A DNA stretch of 64,000 nt from an uncultured Erythrobacter sp. (lineage in GTDB: Bacteria > Pseudomonadota > Alphaproteobacteria > Sphingomonadales > Sphingomonadaceae). Positions 17,098-24,540 of this stretch are shown here, one piece after another; position 1 is the stretch's first letter; each line of letters starts with the position of its first letter. The stretch covers positions 2,055,928 through 2,119,927 of the forward strand of contig CANKYI010000001.1 of assembly GCA_947488085.1 (NCBI GenBank). The letters run 5' to 3'. Under the pieces are notes generated by a model. The model had not been told where the DNA came from, ran no database searches, and worked only from the letters and a program-made list of their open reading frames with translations. The translations under genes were made by a program, and so were the position numbers.

Positions 17098-18221
17098 TGC
17101 GCTGGCTCTTTTTCAACGTCCAGCACACCGCGCGCGACTTGGTCACGCTCAATACTTTCAAACAGCGCCTTGAAGTTGCCCTCGCCAAACCCGTCATCAC
17201 CTTTGCGTTGAATGAACTCAAAGAAGACAGGACCGACTTGCGCTTCAGCAAAGATTTGAAGCAGCAGACGCGGTTCGCCCCCTTCGGTGGTCCCATCGAG
17301 GAGGATGCCGCGCATCTTCAACGCTTCGGCATCTTCGCCATGGCCCGGCAGACGCTCATCAAGCATGGCGTAATATGTCTCAGGCGGGGCAGTCATGAAC
17401 GGCACGCCAAAGGTTTTAAGCCGGTCCCAACAGCTTAGCAGATCGTCGCAGATCAACGCGATATGCTGGATTCCCTCGCCATTAAATTCCCGCAGAAATT
17501 CCTCGATCTGACCCTTGCCGCCTTCGCCCTCTTCATTGAGCGGGATACGGATCTTGCCATCAGGCGCAGTCAGCGCTTGCGAAGTCAGGCCGGTATACTC
17601 GCCTTTGATGTCAAAGAACCGGATTTCCTGAAAGTTGAAGAGCGTCTCATAGTAATCCGCCCAATACTTCATGCGACCGGTATAGACGTTGTGAGTGAGG
17701 TGATCGATTGTGTGGAAGCCCGCGCCCTCCGGATATGGATCGACATCGGGCAGATATTCAAAATCGATATCGTAAATGGTCAGGCCTTTGCCCTCTGATC
17801 CAGCGTAACGATCGACCAGATAGAGGATCGCCCCACCGATGCCGCGGATCGCAGGAATTCGCAGTTCCATGGGGCCGGGCTCATTGGCGACCGGCTCCGC
17901 ACCCACTTCGATCAGGTGGTCATAAGCTTTAACGGCATCACGCACGCGGAATGCCATGCCGCAGGCGCTGGGTCCGTGTTCGCGTGCGAAGTACCACGCG
18001 GCGCTACGCGGTTCGTAATTGGCAACCAAGTTGATGCCGCCTTGACGCCACAAGTGTACATCCTTGCTGCGGTGTTTTGCGACAAGCGTGAAGCCCATCG
18101 CTTCGAAAACAGGCTCAAGCACACCTTTTTCGGGGGCACAGAATTCAACGAATTCAAATCCGTCGAGGCCAGCGGGGTTTTCGAACAGGTCACCGGGGTG
18201 CAGGGTTTCGTGCTTGGTCAT
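17094..18221 (-). CDS. hppD: 4-hydroxyphenylpyruvate dioxygenase
   Basis: 375 residues, standard length for the enzyme that converts 4-hydroxyphenylpyruvate to homogentisate in tyrosine degradation. Iron ligands His174 (DHLTHNV), His253 (IQHIAL) and Glu335 ([10 protein letters not shown]) are present, as is the C-terminal [18 protein letters not shown] signature that covers the active site. First gene of a two-gene operon with a VOC protein; divergent from a second VOC gene across a 144-base region carrying an inverted repeat. Homogentisate dioxygenase and later pathway genes are not in this window unless one of the VOC proteins substitutes. Confidence 0.93.
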   Translation of the reverse strand: MTKHETLHPGDLFENPAGLDGFEFVEFCAPEKGVLEPVFEAMGFTLVAKHRSKDVHLWRQGGINLVANYEPRSAAWYFAREHGPSACGMAFRVRDAVKAYDHLIEVGAEPVANEPGPMELRIPAIRGIGGAILYLVDRYAGSEGKGLTIYDIDFEYLPDVDPYPEGAGFHTIDHLTHNVYTGRMKYWADYYETLFNFQEIRFFDIKGEYTGLTSQALTAPDGKIRIPLNEEGEGGKGQIEEFLREFNGEGIQHIALICDDLLSCWDRLKTFGVPFMTAPPETYYAMLDERLPGHGEDAEALKMRGILLDGTTEGGEPRLLLQIFAEAQVGPVFFEFIQRKGDDGFGEGNFKALFESIERDQVARGVLDVEKEPAQ

Positions 18222-18246
18222 GATCGGGTGTCCACCAATGTGTCAA

Positions 18247-18268
18247 TTTAGTTACGTTTGAAACTAAA
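18247..18268. promoter_or_regulatory. Inverted repeat in the hppD / VOC divergent promoter
   Basis: TTTAGTT and AACTAAA form a perfect 7-bp dyad with an 8-nt spacer, 26 bases upstream of the hppD start and ~100 upstream of the VOC start. The TAGTT/AACTA half-sites are like those bound by MarR-type regulators and resemble the palindrome at 39092-39109. It is a candidate shared operator; no regulator gene lies next to it. Confidence 0.45.
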
Positions 18269-18365
18269 TACGCCAATTCTGCCAGTATGTCAAAAGCGCA
18301 TGTACAAGGTTTCATTGCAAGTGTGCGCGCGTTTCGCCACGCTCACGATTATTGGAGAGAGACCG

Positions 18366-18899
18366 ATGATCAAAACAACCGGGATCAACCATGTCGCGCT
18401 GGTGTGCCGCGATATGAAAGAGACCATGCAATTCTACACCGAAGTGCTGCACATGCCTTTGTTCAAGACAGTGCAATTGCCCGATGGCGGACAGCATTTC
18501 TTCTTCGATTGCGGCAATGGCAACGCGGTCGCGTTCTTTTGGTGGGAAGATGCGCCAAAGGCTGCACCCGGCATCGCTTCGGTCAAGAAGTTCCCCTTCG
18601 ATGCAAAGACAGCCATTGGCTCGATGAACCATCTGGCGTTTGACATGGCGGAAGATGAGTTGGAGGCGGCTCTCGACCGATTGGAGGAGGCCGGGGTGGA
18701 GCACACCCATGCTGTCCTGAACCACGATGACAGCCCGCAAGGCTATTCTACCAAGATGCATGACGGCGTTTTCGTCCGCTCAGTCTACTTCACCGACCCG
18801 AACGGCATCATGCTCGAATTTGCGGCAACAACGCGCAAGTTTGGGCCCGACGATATTGCGCACGAACCAGCTATTGCTTCGACAAAAGAGGACGCCTGA
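18366..18899 (+). CDS. VOC-superfamily dioxygenase-like protein (paralogue B)
   Basis: 177 residues from ATG 18366, which is preceded by GGAGAGAG; a reading frame extending to 18258 lacks a ribosome site. Metal-ligand positions of the VOC fold are kept: His in GINHVALVC (~8), His in SMNHLAFDM (~88) and Glu in GIMLEFA near the C-terminus. It has FDCGNGNAVAFFWW, the counterpart of the same segment in the VOC gene next to hppD, indicating paralogy. Three bases before the next gene, a carboxymuconolactone decarboxylase-like protein, so the two are an operon, perhaps for ring cleavage plus downstream lactone or peroxide chemistry. Specific substrate unknown. Confidence 0.75.
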   Translation: MIKTTGINHVALVCRDMKETMQFYTEVLHMPLFKTVQLPDGGQHFFFDCGNGNAVAFFWWEDAPKAAPGIASVKKFPFDAKTAIGSMNHLAFDMAEDELEAALDRLEEAGVEHTHAVLNHDDSPQGYSTKMHDGVFVRSVYFTDPNGIMLEFAATTRKFGPDDIAHEPAIASTKEDA

Positions 18900-18902
18900 G
18901 CC

Positions 18903-19547
18903 ATGCCCCGTCTACGCAAAATTCCGCGCGATGAAGCCGAAGAAAAAACCGTTCTGCCGCTCTATACAATGCTGTTTGGAGACCGTGATCCGGTGAAAGA
19001 ACCGGGTACAGCGACCGGGACATCAGGAAACTGGTGGAGCGTGTTTGCCAATTCACCCGCGACGCTCAAACACGCGGCCCAAGGCTTTGCTTATTATCGC
19101 AGCCCTAAGCGCAAGCTGGATCCGATTTTGCGCGAACTGGGCCAGACATGGGCGGGATGGGCCACCGGTAGCCAATTCGTCTTCTCGCAGCACTGTAAGA
19201 GCCTGCGCGGGCTAGCGGTACCAGAGAAGAAGATTGAGGCTATTGCGACTTGGCAAACCGCAAGCTGCTTCGATGAGAAAGAGCGGTTGGTGCTGGCCTA
19301 TGCGGATAGGCTAGTGACCCATGCGGGGCGTGTGCCCGATGCCTTGTTCGACGCGTTGAAGACAGAGTTTTCGGACGAAGAAATCCTCGAGCTAACTTAC
19401 ACGACCACTATGTACATGATGCACGCGGTGATGAGCCGTGCGTTACGAACCGAGTTCGACGATCGCGATGATCCGATCACCGAAGTGCCAGCTCCCGAAG
19501 GCTTTGATGCCGTGGATTTTCTGGGTGGCGAAAGGAAGAAGGACTAA
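18903..19547 (+). CDS. Carboxymuconolactone decarboxylase family protein (AhpD-like)
   Basis: 214 residues, all-alpha CMD fold. The region ~75-135 (ELGQTWAGWATGSQFVFSQHCKS) corresponds to the CMD core; it has one Cys (in QHCKS) followed by a conserved His-adjacent context rather than the CxxC of true AhpD, so simple peroxidase-disulphide chemistry is not assured. Likely cytoplasmic. It directly follows the VOC gene and overlaps by 4 bases the 3-prime end of the convergent thiolase-like gene. The function is inferred as accessory to aromatic degradation. Confidence 0.75.
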   Translation: MPRLRKIPRDEAEEKTVLPLYTMLFGDRDPVKEPGTATGTSGNWWSVFANSPATLKHAAQGFAYYRSPKRKLDPILRELGQTWAGWATGSQFVFSQHCKSLRGLAVPEKKIEAIATWQTASCFDEKERLVLAYADRLVTHAGRVPDALFDALKTEFSDEEILELTYTTTMYMMHAVMSRALRTEFDDRDDPITEVPAPEGFDAVDFLGGERKKD

Positions 19548-21088
19548 ACGACGCGGCCAATATTACGCCCGCGATCATCGCGAGCGACGGATAAGCTAAC
19601 GCCGAAAGGCTGACCGCCCTCGAATGCAGCCCGTGTTGCCTCATCGGATAGGTCAGCATTGCCTACCACCCGTTCACCATTGGGATTGCGCCCAATGAAC
19701 ACAGCATCGCTGCCCTTTTTCGTGTGATTGATCGTATAGCTTTCGATGATTGCGTTGCTGAAAGGATCGTTGCTACGCTGAATACCGTCAGCCGCTTTGG
19801 GCAGCTCGGCAACGCGATCTGCACCAGACCAATCGGCAGGTTCGGCGGAATAGATACCGGTCGCATATTTGCTCATCCAACCGCCGTTTGCGCCGACCAG
19901 AGCGTATGAACCGCGCTCCGCCCGCACCCTATTGACTGCCTCGCATATAGCATGGGCGGAGTAATTGTTTCCCGCTCCACCAAAGAAGGGAAGTCCGCCT
20001 GTCAGCGTCAGCCTACGCGGATCATATACGCTCAAGCCGAAATGGTCGCATTGGTTAAAAACTGGAATGGCAAAGCAGGAATAGAAATCGAGAAATGCTA
20101 TATTCGAAATGTCTTTGCCCGCAATCTTAAGCGCCCGTTCTGCCGATGCAATAGACGCCGGGTTAGCAGCAAGATCCGGACGTTCCGACAATTCCAGTTC
20201 GGTCGCTGACGTCACAGCGTGGATATGCACCCATTTGTCTTCGGGAACGCCAAGCGCTCGCGCTTTGCCCGCACTAGCGATGATGATCGCAGCGGCCTGA
20301 TTGACCTGATCACGTGCCACAGTCATGCGCGCATAGGGTTCGGCAACAATGCGGTTGCGGTCCGTGACTTTGGCCAGCTCGGTGGCGGTCCGCTCTACCG
20401 GAGCGGCAGCATGAGGATTGGCAGATGCGACCGTTGTGAAAGGCGCAAACAGCTCGCCAATATCTTCGCGATATTCGTTGAGTCCCTTGTTCAACTTAGC
20501 TCTGCGCGCGTTTTCAGCGATGGCATATAGGGGGATCGCTCCGGTGGCCCCATGCGCAAACAGCGCAGGCTCAAGCATACCATCGAGGCCATAGCCGCGA
20601 TCCTCTAGCGCACCGCCAACTTCCTCTGACCAATCGGGCGCTTCACCCTTGGCCGATAAAGCCAGCACAGTCGAAATCGCCTCCGACCCAACAATCGCCG
20701 CGCATGCACTGCGCCCGGCGGCGATATCTGCCGCAAATTCGCCAACCAGCTTTTGATTGTATTGCCCGCCCGTGGTCGAAAGGATCGCTCGCTCTGGGGT
20801 CGCACCCACACGCTTAGCAAAACTGCGTGGGACATTGTCTGATCCGCCAAAGGGTGGCTTTCGATCAGGGCGCGACATTTCAAAGGCGCGGATTGCGGCG
20901 AGCGTATCAATTGCATCTGCAACCGATCCGCTCGCCGCACTATTCGCTATCGCCGCAGACAAAGCACGGCCGCCCAAATCCATATAGGACAAAGCTTCGT
21001 AACCGGGCTCATCCACCCGCTCCGAATATTGCCCCACTCCGATTATAATGGGCGTGTTGTCAGCGACTCTCTGCGTGGTTTTAGTCAA
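19544..21088 (-). CDS. Thiolase-like protein (TLP1/SCP2-type) lacking catalytic Cys
   Basis: About 514 residues if started at TTG 21088, which overlaps the stop of the upstream thiolase gene; a longer frame to 21187 would overlap that gene by ~100 bases, so I prefer TTG. The thiolase fold is recognisable (IIGVGQYSER, FLDFYSCFAIPV, GGLPFFGGAGNNYSAHAI), with an extra C-terminal domain of ~90 residues as in thiolase-like protein 1. The nucleophilic Cys region reads STTGGQYNQKLV with no Cys, and the GHP histidine motif is also missing. It may bind acyl-CoA or perform a different reaction. It is co-transcribed with a complete thiolase, suggesting a shared acyl-CoA pathway. Confidence 0.7.
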   Translation of the reverse strand: MTKTTQRVADNTPIIIGVGQYSERVDEPGYEALSYMDLGGRALSAAIANSAASGSVADAIDTLAAIRAFEMSRPDRKPPFGGSDNVPRSFAKRVGATPERAILSTTGGQYNQKLVGEFAADIAAGRSACAAIVGSEAISTVLALSAKGEAPDWSEEVGGALEDRGYGLDGMLEPALFAHGATGAIPLYAIAENARRAKLNKGLNEYREDIGELFAPFTTVASANPHAAAPVERTATELAKVTDRNRIVAEPYARMTVARDQVNQAAAIIIASAGKARALGVPEDKWVHIHAVTSATELELSERPDLAANPASIASAERALKIAGKDISNIAFLDFYSCFAIPVFNQCDHFGLSVYDPRRLTLTGGLPFFGGAGNNYSAHAICEAVNRVRAERGSYALVGANGGWMSKYATGIYSAEPADWSGADRVAELPKAADGIQRSNDPFSNAIIESYTINHTKKGSDAVFIGRNPNGERVVGNADLSDEATRAAFEGGQPFGVSLSVARDDRGRNIGRVV

Positions 21089-22349
21089 CGAAACCGTCCA
21101 CCCGCTCAACAATGATCGCAGGCGCCATACCGCCAGCGGCACACATGGTGACCAGGCCGGTTTTGAGGTTCCGCCGCTCCAGTTCATCGATGATCGTGCC
21201 GATCAAAATTGAACCGGTCGCACCGATTGGGTGACCAAGAGCGATAGAGCCGCCATTCACGTTGACCTTATCCCAATCCAACTCAAGGTCGCGCACGAAC
21301 TTCGCCGCAACGACCGCAAACGCTTCGTTGATCTCGAACAGATCGATATCGTCTAGGGTCATGCCAGCTTTCGCTAGCACCTTCTTCGCAGCCGGAACCG
21401 GAGCGTTCAGCATCAATGTCGGGTCATCACCCATATTCGCAGTCGCCACGATGCGGGCACGGGGTTTGAGGCCGTGTTTTTGTGCATAGTCCTTGGACGT
21501 CACCAGCACAGCGGCCGCACCATCAACCACGCCGGAACTGTTGCCCGCATGGTGGAAGTTCTGAATATCAACGTCGGGGTACTTCTGATTGATCAGTCCC
21601 CGGAACGTTGTGCCGTTCTTATCAAGCGGAACGTCAGCAATCTTGGCGAATGCGGGCTCCAATTGAGCCAGTCCTTCAAGTGTGGTTGCGGGACGAGGAT
21701 ATTCGTCCTTATCCAAGACCAGTGTGCCATCGTCCAAAACCACTGGTACCACGGACTTATCAAAGCGCCCCTCGCCAATCGCCTCTGCTGCACGCTGCTG
21801 AGAGCGGTAGCCGACCTCGTCTAGCTCTTCGCGTGTAAAGCCCTCAATAGTCGCAATCGCATCGCCACAAATACCCTGATGCGATTGCGGGTGCACCTTT
21901 TGCAGGCGATCATTGTAGCTGCCCATCATGGGTGGACGCAGACCTGCGGCCATTTTCTCTTTCGACATCGCCGCGGTCAGGCTCATCATCTCGGTGCCGC
22001 CTGCCACAATGCAGTCTTCCATACCGCTCATAACCTGAGCCGCAGCAAGGTTCACACTGGTGATCCCGCCACCGCAGAACCGATCAAGCGTCGTGCCACT
22101 CGAGGTGATGTCATAGCCCGCATCCAGCGCGGCCATCCGGCCCAGATCGCCCGCTTGCGTGCCGTCCTGAGTCGAAACCGACCAGATCACATCATCAACC
22201 GTGCTGGTATCGAGCGAGTTCCGCTCCGCCACCGCTTTCATAACCGTTGCGGCCAGATGCTGCGGGTGTTGCTCGGCCAGCGCGCCCTTGCCCTGTTTGC
22301 CAATTCCGCGCGGAGTGCGCACGGCGTCAATGATATATGCTTCGCCCAT
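21081..22349 (-). CDS. Acetyl-CoA C-acyltransferase (thiolase)
   Basis: 422 residues from ATG 22349 (GGGAAGAG upstream). All thiolase catalytic elements are visible: nucleophile Cys92 in RFCGGGITS, His373 in GHPIGATG and Cys403 in MCAAGG, plus NEAFAV. It would cleave 3-ketoacyl-CoA or condense acetyl-CoA. Divergent from the enoyl-CoA hydratase gene (108 bases apart) and followed by a thiolase-like gene, it forms part of a beta-oxidation-like block with the hydratase and acyl-CoA dehydrogenase. Chain-length specificity cannot be told. Confidence 0.9.
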   Translation of the reverse strand: MGEAYIIDAVRTPRGIGKQGKGALAEQHPQHLAATVMKAVAERNSLDTSTVDDVIWSVSTQDGTQAGDLGRMAALDAGYDITSSGTTLDRFCGGGITSVNLAAAQVMSGMEDCIVAGGTEMMSLTAAMSKEKMAAGLRPPMMGSYNDRLQKVHPQSHQGICGDAIATIEGFTREELDEVGYRSQQRAAEAIGEGRFDKSVVPVVLDDGTLVLDKDEYPRPATTLEGLAQLEPAFAKIADVPLDKNGTTFRGLINQKYPDVDIQNFHHAGNSSGVVDGAAAVLVTSKDYAQKHGLKPRARIVATANMGDDPTLMLNAPVPAAKKVLAKAGMTLDDIDLFEINEAFAVVAAKFVRDLELDWDKVNVNGGSIALGHPIGATGSILIGTIIDELERRNLKTGLVTMCAAGGMAPAIIVERVDGFVD

Positions 22350-22456
22350 AATGGTCTCTTCCCTTAATCTATCGAAATTGCGGTTGACGTATTCGTAAAC
22401 CGCCTGCACTCCATGCACAACAATTGAGTTTCTAATTAAAATGGGAGTGTCAGTCT

Positions 22457-23218
22457 GTGAGTGAAGAAGTCCTAACCCAAGTGGACGACGGCGTCCTGAT
22501 CGTCACGATCAACCGCCCCGAAGCTAAGAACGCTATGACCAAAGCAGCAGCCGAAGCCATTGCAGCAGCGATGGACCGGCTTGATGCGGAAGATGATCTG
22601 CGTGTTGGCATCCTAACCGGTGCTGGTGGCACATTTTGCTCTGGCATGGACCTTAAGGGGTTTTTGCGCGGCGAGACACCATCTGTCGAAGGACGCGGAT
22701 TTGGCGGCGTTGTTCAGGCTCCTCCAGCGAAACCTCTGATTGCGGCGGTCGAAGGCTATGCGCTTGCAGGGGGACTTGAGCTGATGATTGCGTGCGATCT
22801 GGTCGTTGCGCATTCAGGCGCAAAATTCGGTGTGCCAGAAGTCAAGCGCGGCCTTGTTGCAGCTGCTGGCGGCGTTATGATGCTGCCTGACCAAATTCCT
22901 GAGCGGATTGCGATGGAGCTTGCGCTGACCGGCGATTTTATTGATGCGAAACGGGCCTATGAGTTGGGCCTTATCAACACGGTAACCGATAGTTCTGCTC
23001 TCGATGGAGCGAAGGCGCTGGCAGCAAAGATCGCCGCTAATGGCCCGCTGGCCGTCCGTGTGTCCAAGCAAATCGTCAAAGATTCGCGCGGTTGGCCGAT
23101 GGAGGACCGCTACACCAATCAGGGTAAGCTGATTGCCCCTGTGTTTGTGTCAGAGGATGCGCGCGAAGGCGCCGCTGCCTTTGCCGAAAAACGCGCGCCC
23201 AATTGGAAGGGCAGATAA
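22457..23218 (+). CDS. Enoyl-CoA hydratase/isomerase (crotonase) family protein
   Basis: 253 residues starting at GTG 22457. Crotonase fold with the acyl-CoA oxyanion loops (GGTFCSGMDL ~58-65 and EGYALAGGLELMIACD ~99-114). Both catalytic glutamates of hydratases appear to be present (Glu108 in GGLELM and Glu128 in GVPEVKRG). It hydrates 2-enoyl-CoA in beta-oxidation. It is followed 72 bases later by an acyl-CoA dehydrogenase gene in the same direction and is divergent from the thiolase pair. Confidence 0.88.
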   Translation: MSEEVLTQVDDGVLIVTINRPEAKNAMTKAAAEAIAAAMDRLDAEDDLRVGILTGAGGTFCSGMDLKGFLRGETPSVEGRGFGGVVQAPPAKPLIAAVEGYALAGGLELMIACDLVVAHSGAKFGVPEVKRGLVAAAGGVMMLPDQIPERIAMELALTGDFIDAKRAYELGLINTVTDSSALDGAKALAAKIAANGPLAVRVSKQIVKDSRGWPMEDRYTNQGKLIAPVFVSEDAREGAAAFAEKRAPNWKGR

Positions 23219-23290
23219 AACAGACACACATGGGTGCCTCCATCTTGGCCCCGTGCACGTATCTTTGGGATAAATTTGAGAGGAAACAAT

Positions 23291-24454
23291 ATGCCCGTCA
23301 TCGACGTGCCCCAGCCCGCCTTTATGGAGGAGGAGGAGATCGCGATCTTCGCTGATGCTGTAGGCAAATTCTATCAGCAACACGCACCCGAGAAACGCGT
23401 ACAGACCTGGCGTGATGAAGGCCAAGTGGAACGCGAATTTTGGAACGAGGCAGGCGCAGCCGGGCTGCTAGGCGCATCTGTGCCAGAAGAATATGGTGGC
23501 CATGGCGGAGATTTCCGTCACGAGATGGTGGTGCTCGACCAACAGTCAAAGCACGAAGTCGACGGCTTTGCAGCCAGCCTGCACAACACAATCATCCTGC
23601 CCTATCTGGTGCGCCACGGCACCGAAGAGCAGAAGAAGAAGTATCTACCGAAACTCGTGACCGGCGAATTGGTCAGCGCGATTGCGATGACAGAGCCGGG
23701 CGTTGGTAGTGACCTGCAATCGATCACAACGACCGCGCTGAAAGACGGCAATGGCTATCGTCTGAACGGGTCCAAGACCTATATCTCAAACGGCCAAACC
23801 GCCGATTTCATCATCGTAGTTGCGAAGACCGATCCGAATGAGCGGGCGAAGGGCATTTCGTTGATGCTGCTCGAAACCGAGGGTGCCGAAGGGTTCCAAC
23901 GTGGGCGCAAGCTCGACAAGATCGGAATGGATGCAGCCGATACCTCCGAGCTGTTTTTTGAGGACGTCTTCATCCCCGGCGACAATGTCCTCGGCGGGGT
24001 CGAAGGCAAAGGGTTCTACCAGCTTATGGGTGAGCTTCCTCAGGAACGCCTTGTCATCGCAATGGGCGCTGCCACTACCATCGAAAAAGCGCTGGAGACG
24101 ACAGTTGAGTACGTAAAAGACCGCAAGGCGTTTGGTCAGACCATCTGGGATTTCCAAAACACGCAATTCGTGCTCGCTGACCTGAAAGCAAAAGGCACTG
24201 CAGGCCGTGTATTCGTGAATGATTGCATTGCGAAATTGCTCAAAGGTGAGTTGGATGTCGCGACCGCATCTATGGCGAAATATTGGCTGACCGAGCTTCA
24301 AGGCGAAGTCGTCGACAAATGCCTGCAACTGCATGGCGGCGCGGGTTACATCAACGAATACCCCATCGCCAAAATGTACCGTGATAGCCGCATCACTCGG
24401 ATCTTTGGTGGTTCGAACGAAGTGATGAAGATGCTGATCGCTCGTGGAATGTAA
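23291..24454 (+). CDS. Acyl-CoA dehydrogenase (long-chain/isovaleryl type)
   Basis: 387 residues from ATG 23291 (AGGAAAC upstream; a longer frame from 23234 lacks one). FAD-binding and substrate motifs AMTEPGVGSDLQ (~132-143) and FGGSNEVMK near the C-terminus are clear. The catalytic base is probably Glu252 in LPQERLVIA, the position used by long-chain and isovaleryl-CoA dehydrogenases, because the other usual site reads IFGGSNE with Gly instead of Glu. Introduces the 2,3 double bond in acyl-CoA and passes electrons to ETF. Ends 30 bases before a strong terminator. Confidence 0.92.
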   Translation: MPVIDVPQPAFMEEEEIAIFADAVGKFYQQHAPEKRVQTWRDEGQVEREFWNEAGAAGLLGASVPEEYGGHGGDFRHEMVVLDQQSKHEVDGFAASLHNTIILPYLVRHGTEEQKKKYLPKLVTGELVSAIAMTEPGVGSDLQSITTTALKDGNGYRLNGSKTYISNGQTADFIIVVAKTDPNERAKGISLMLLETEGAEGFQRGRKLDKIGMDAADTSELFFEDVFIPGDNVLGGVEGKGFYQLMGELPQERLVIAMGAATTIEKALETTVEYVKDRKAFGQTIWDFQNTQFVLADLKAKGTAGRVFVNDCIAKLLKGELDVATASMAKYWLTELQGEVVDKCLQLHGGAGYINEYPIAKMYRDSRITRIFGGSNEVMKMLIARGM

Positions 24455-24484
24455 GAGCGTCTCGCGAGGACACTACACACAAAC

Positions 24485-24521
24485 AAAAAGGGCGGCCCGG
24501 TTTCCCGAGCCGCCCTTTTTT
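24485..24521. terminator. Bidirectional rho-independent terminator
   Basis: A GC-rich stem (AAAAGGGCGGC with GCCGCCCTTTTT) closed by a ~12-nt loop, with an A run before and a T run after, lies between the convergent acyl-CoA dehydrogenase and TonB-receptor genes. The symmetry means it can end transcription from both sides. Confidence 0.9.
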
Positions 24522-24540
24522 GTGTCTGCTCTTTGCTAGA

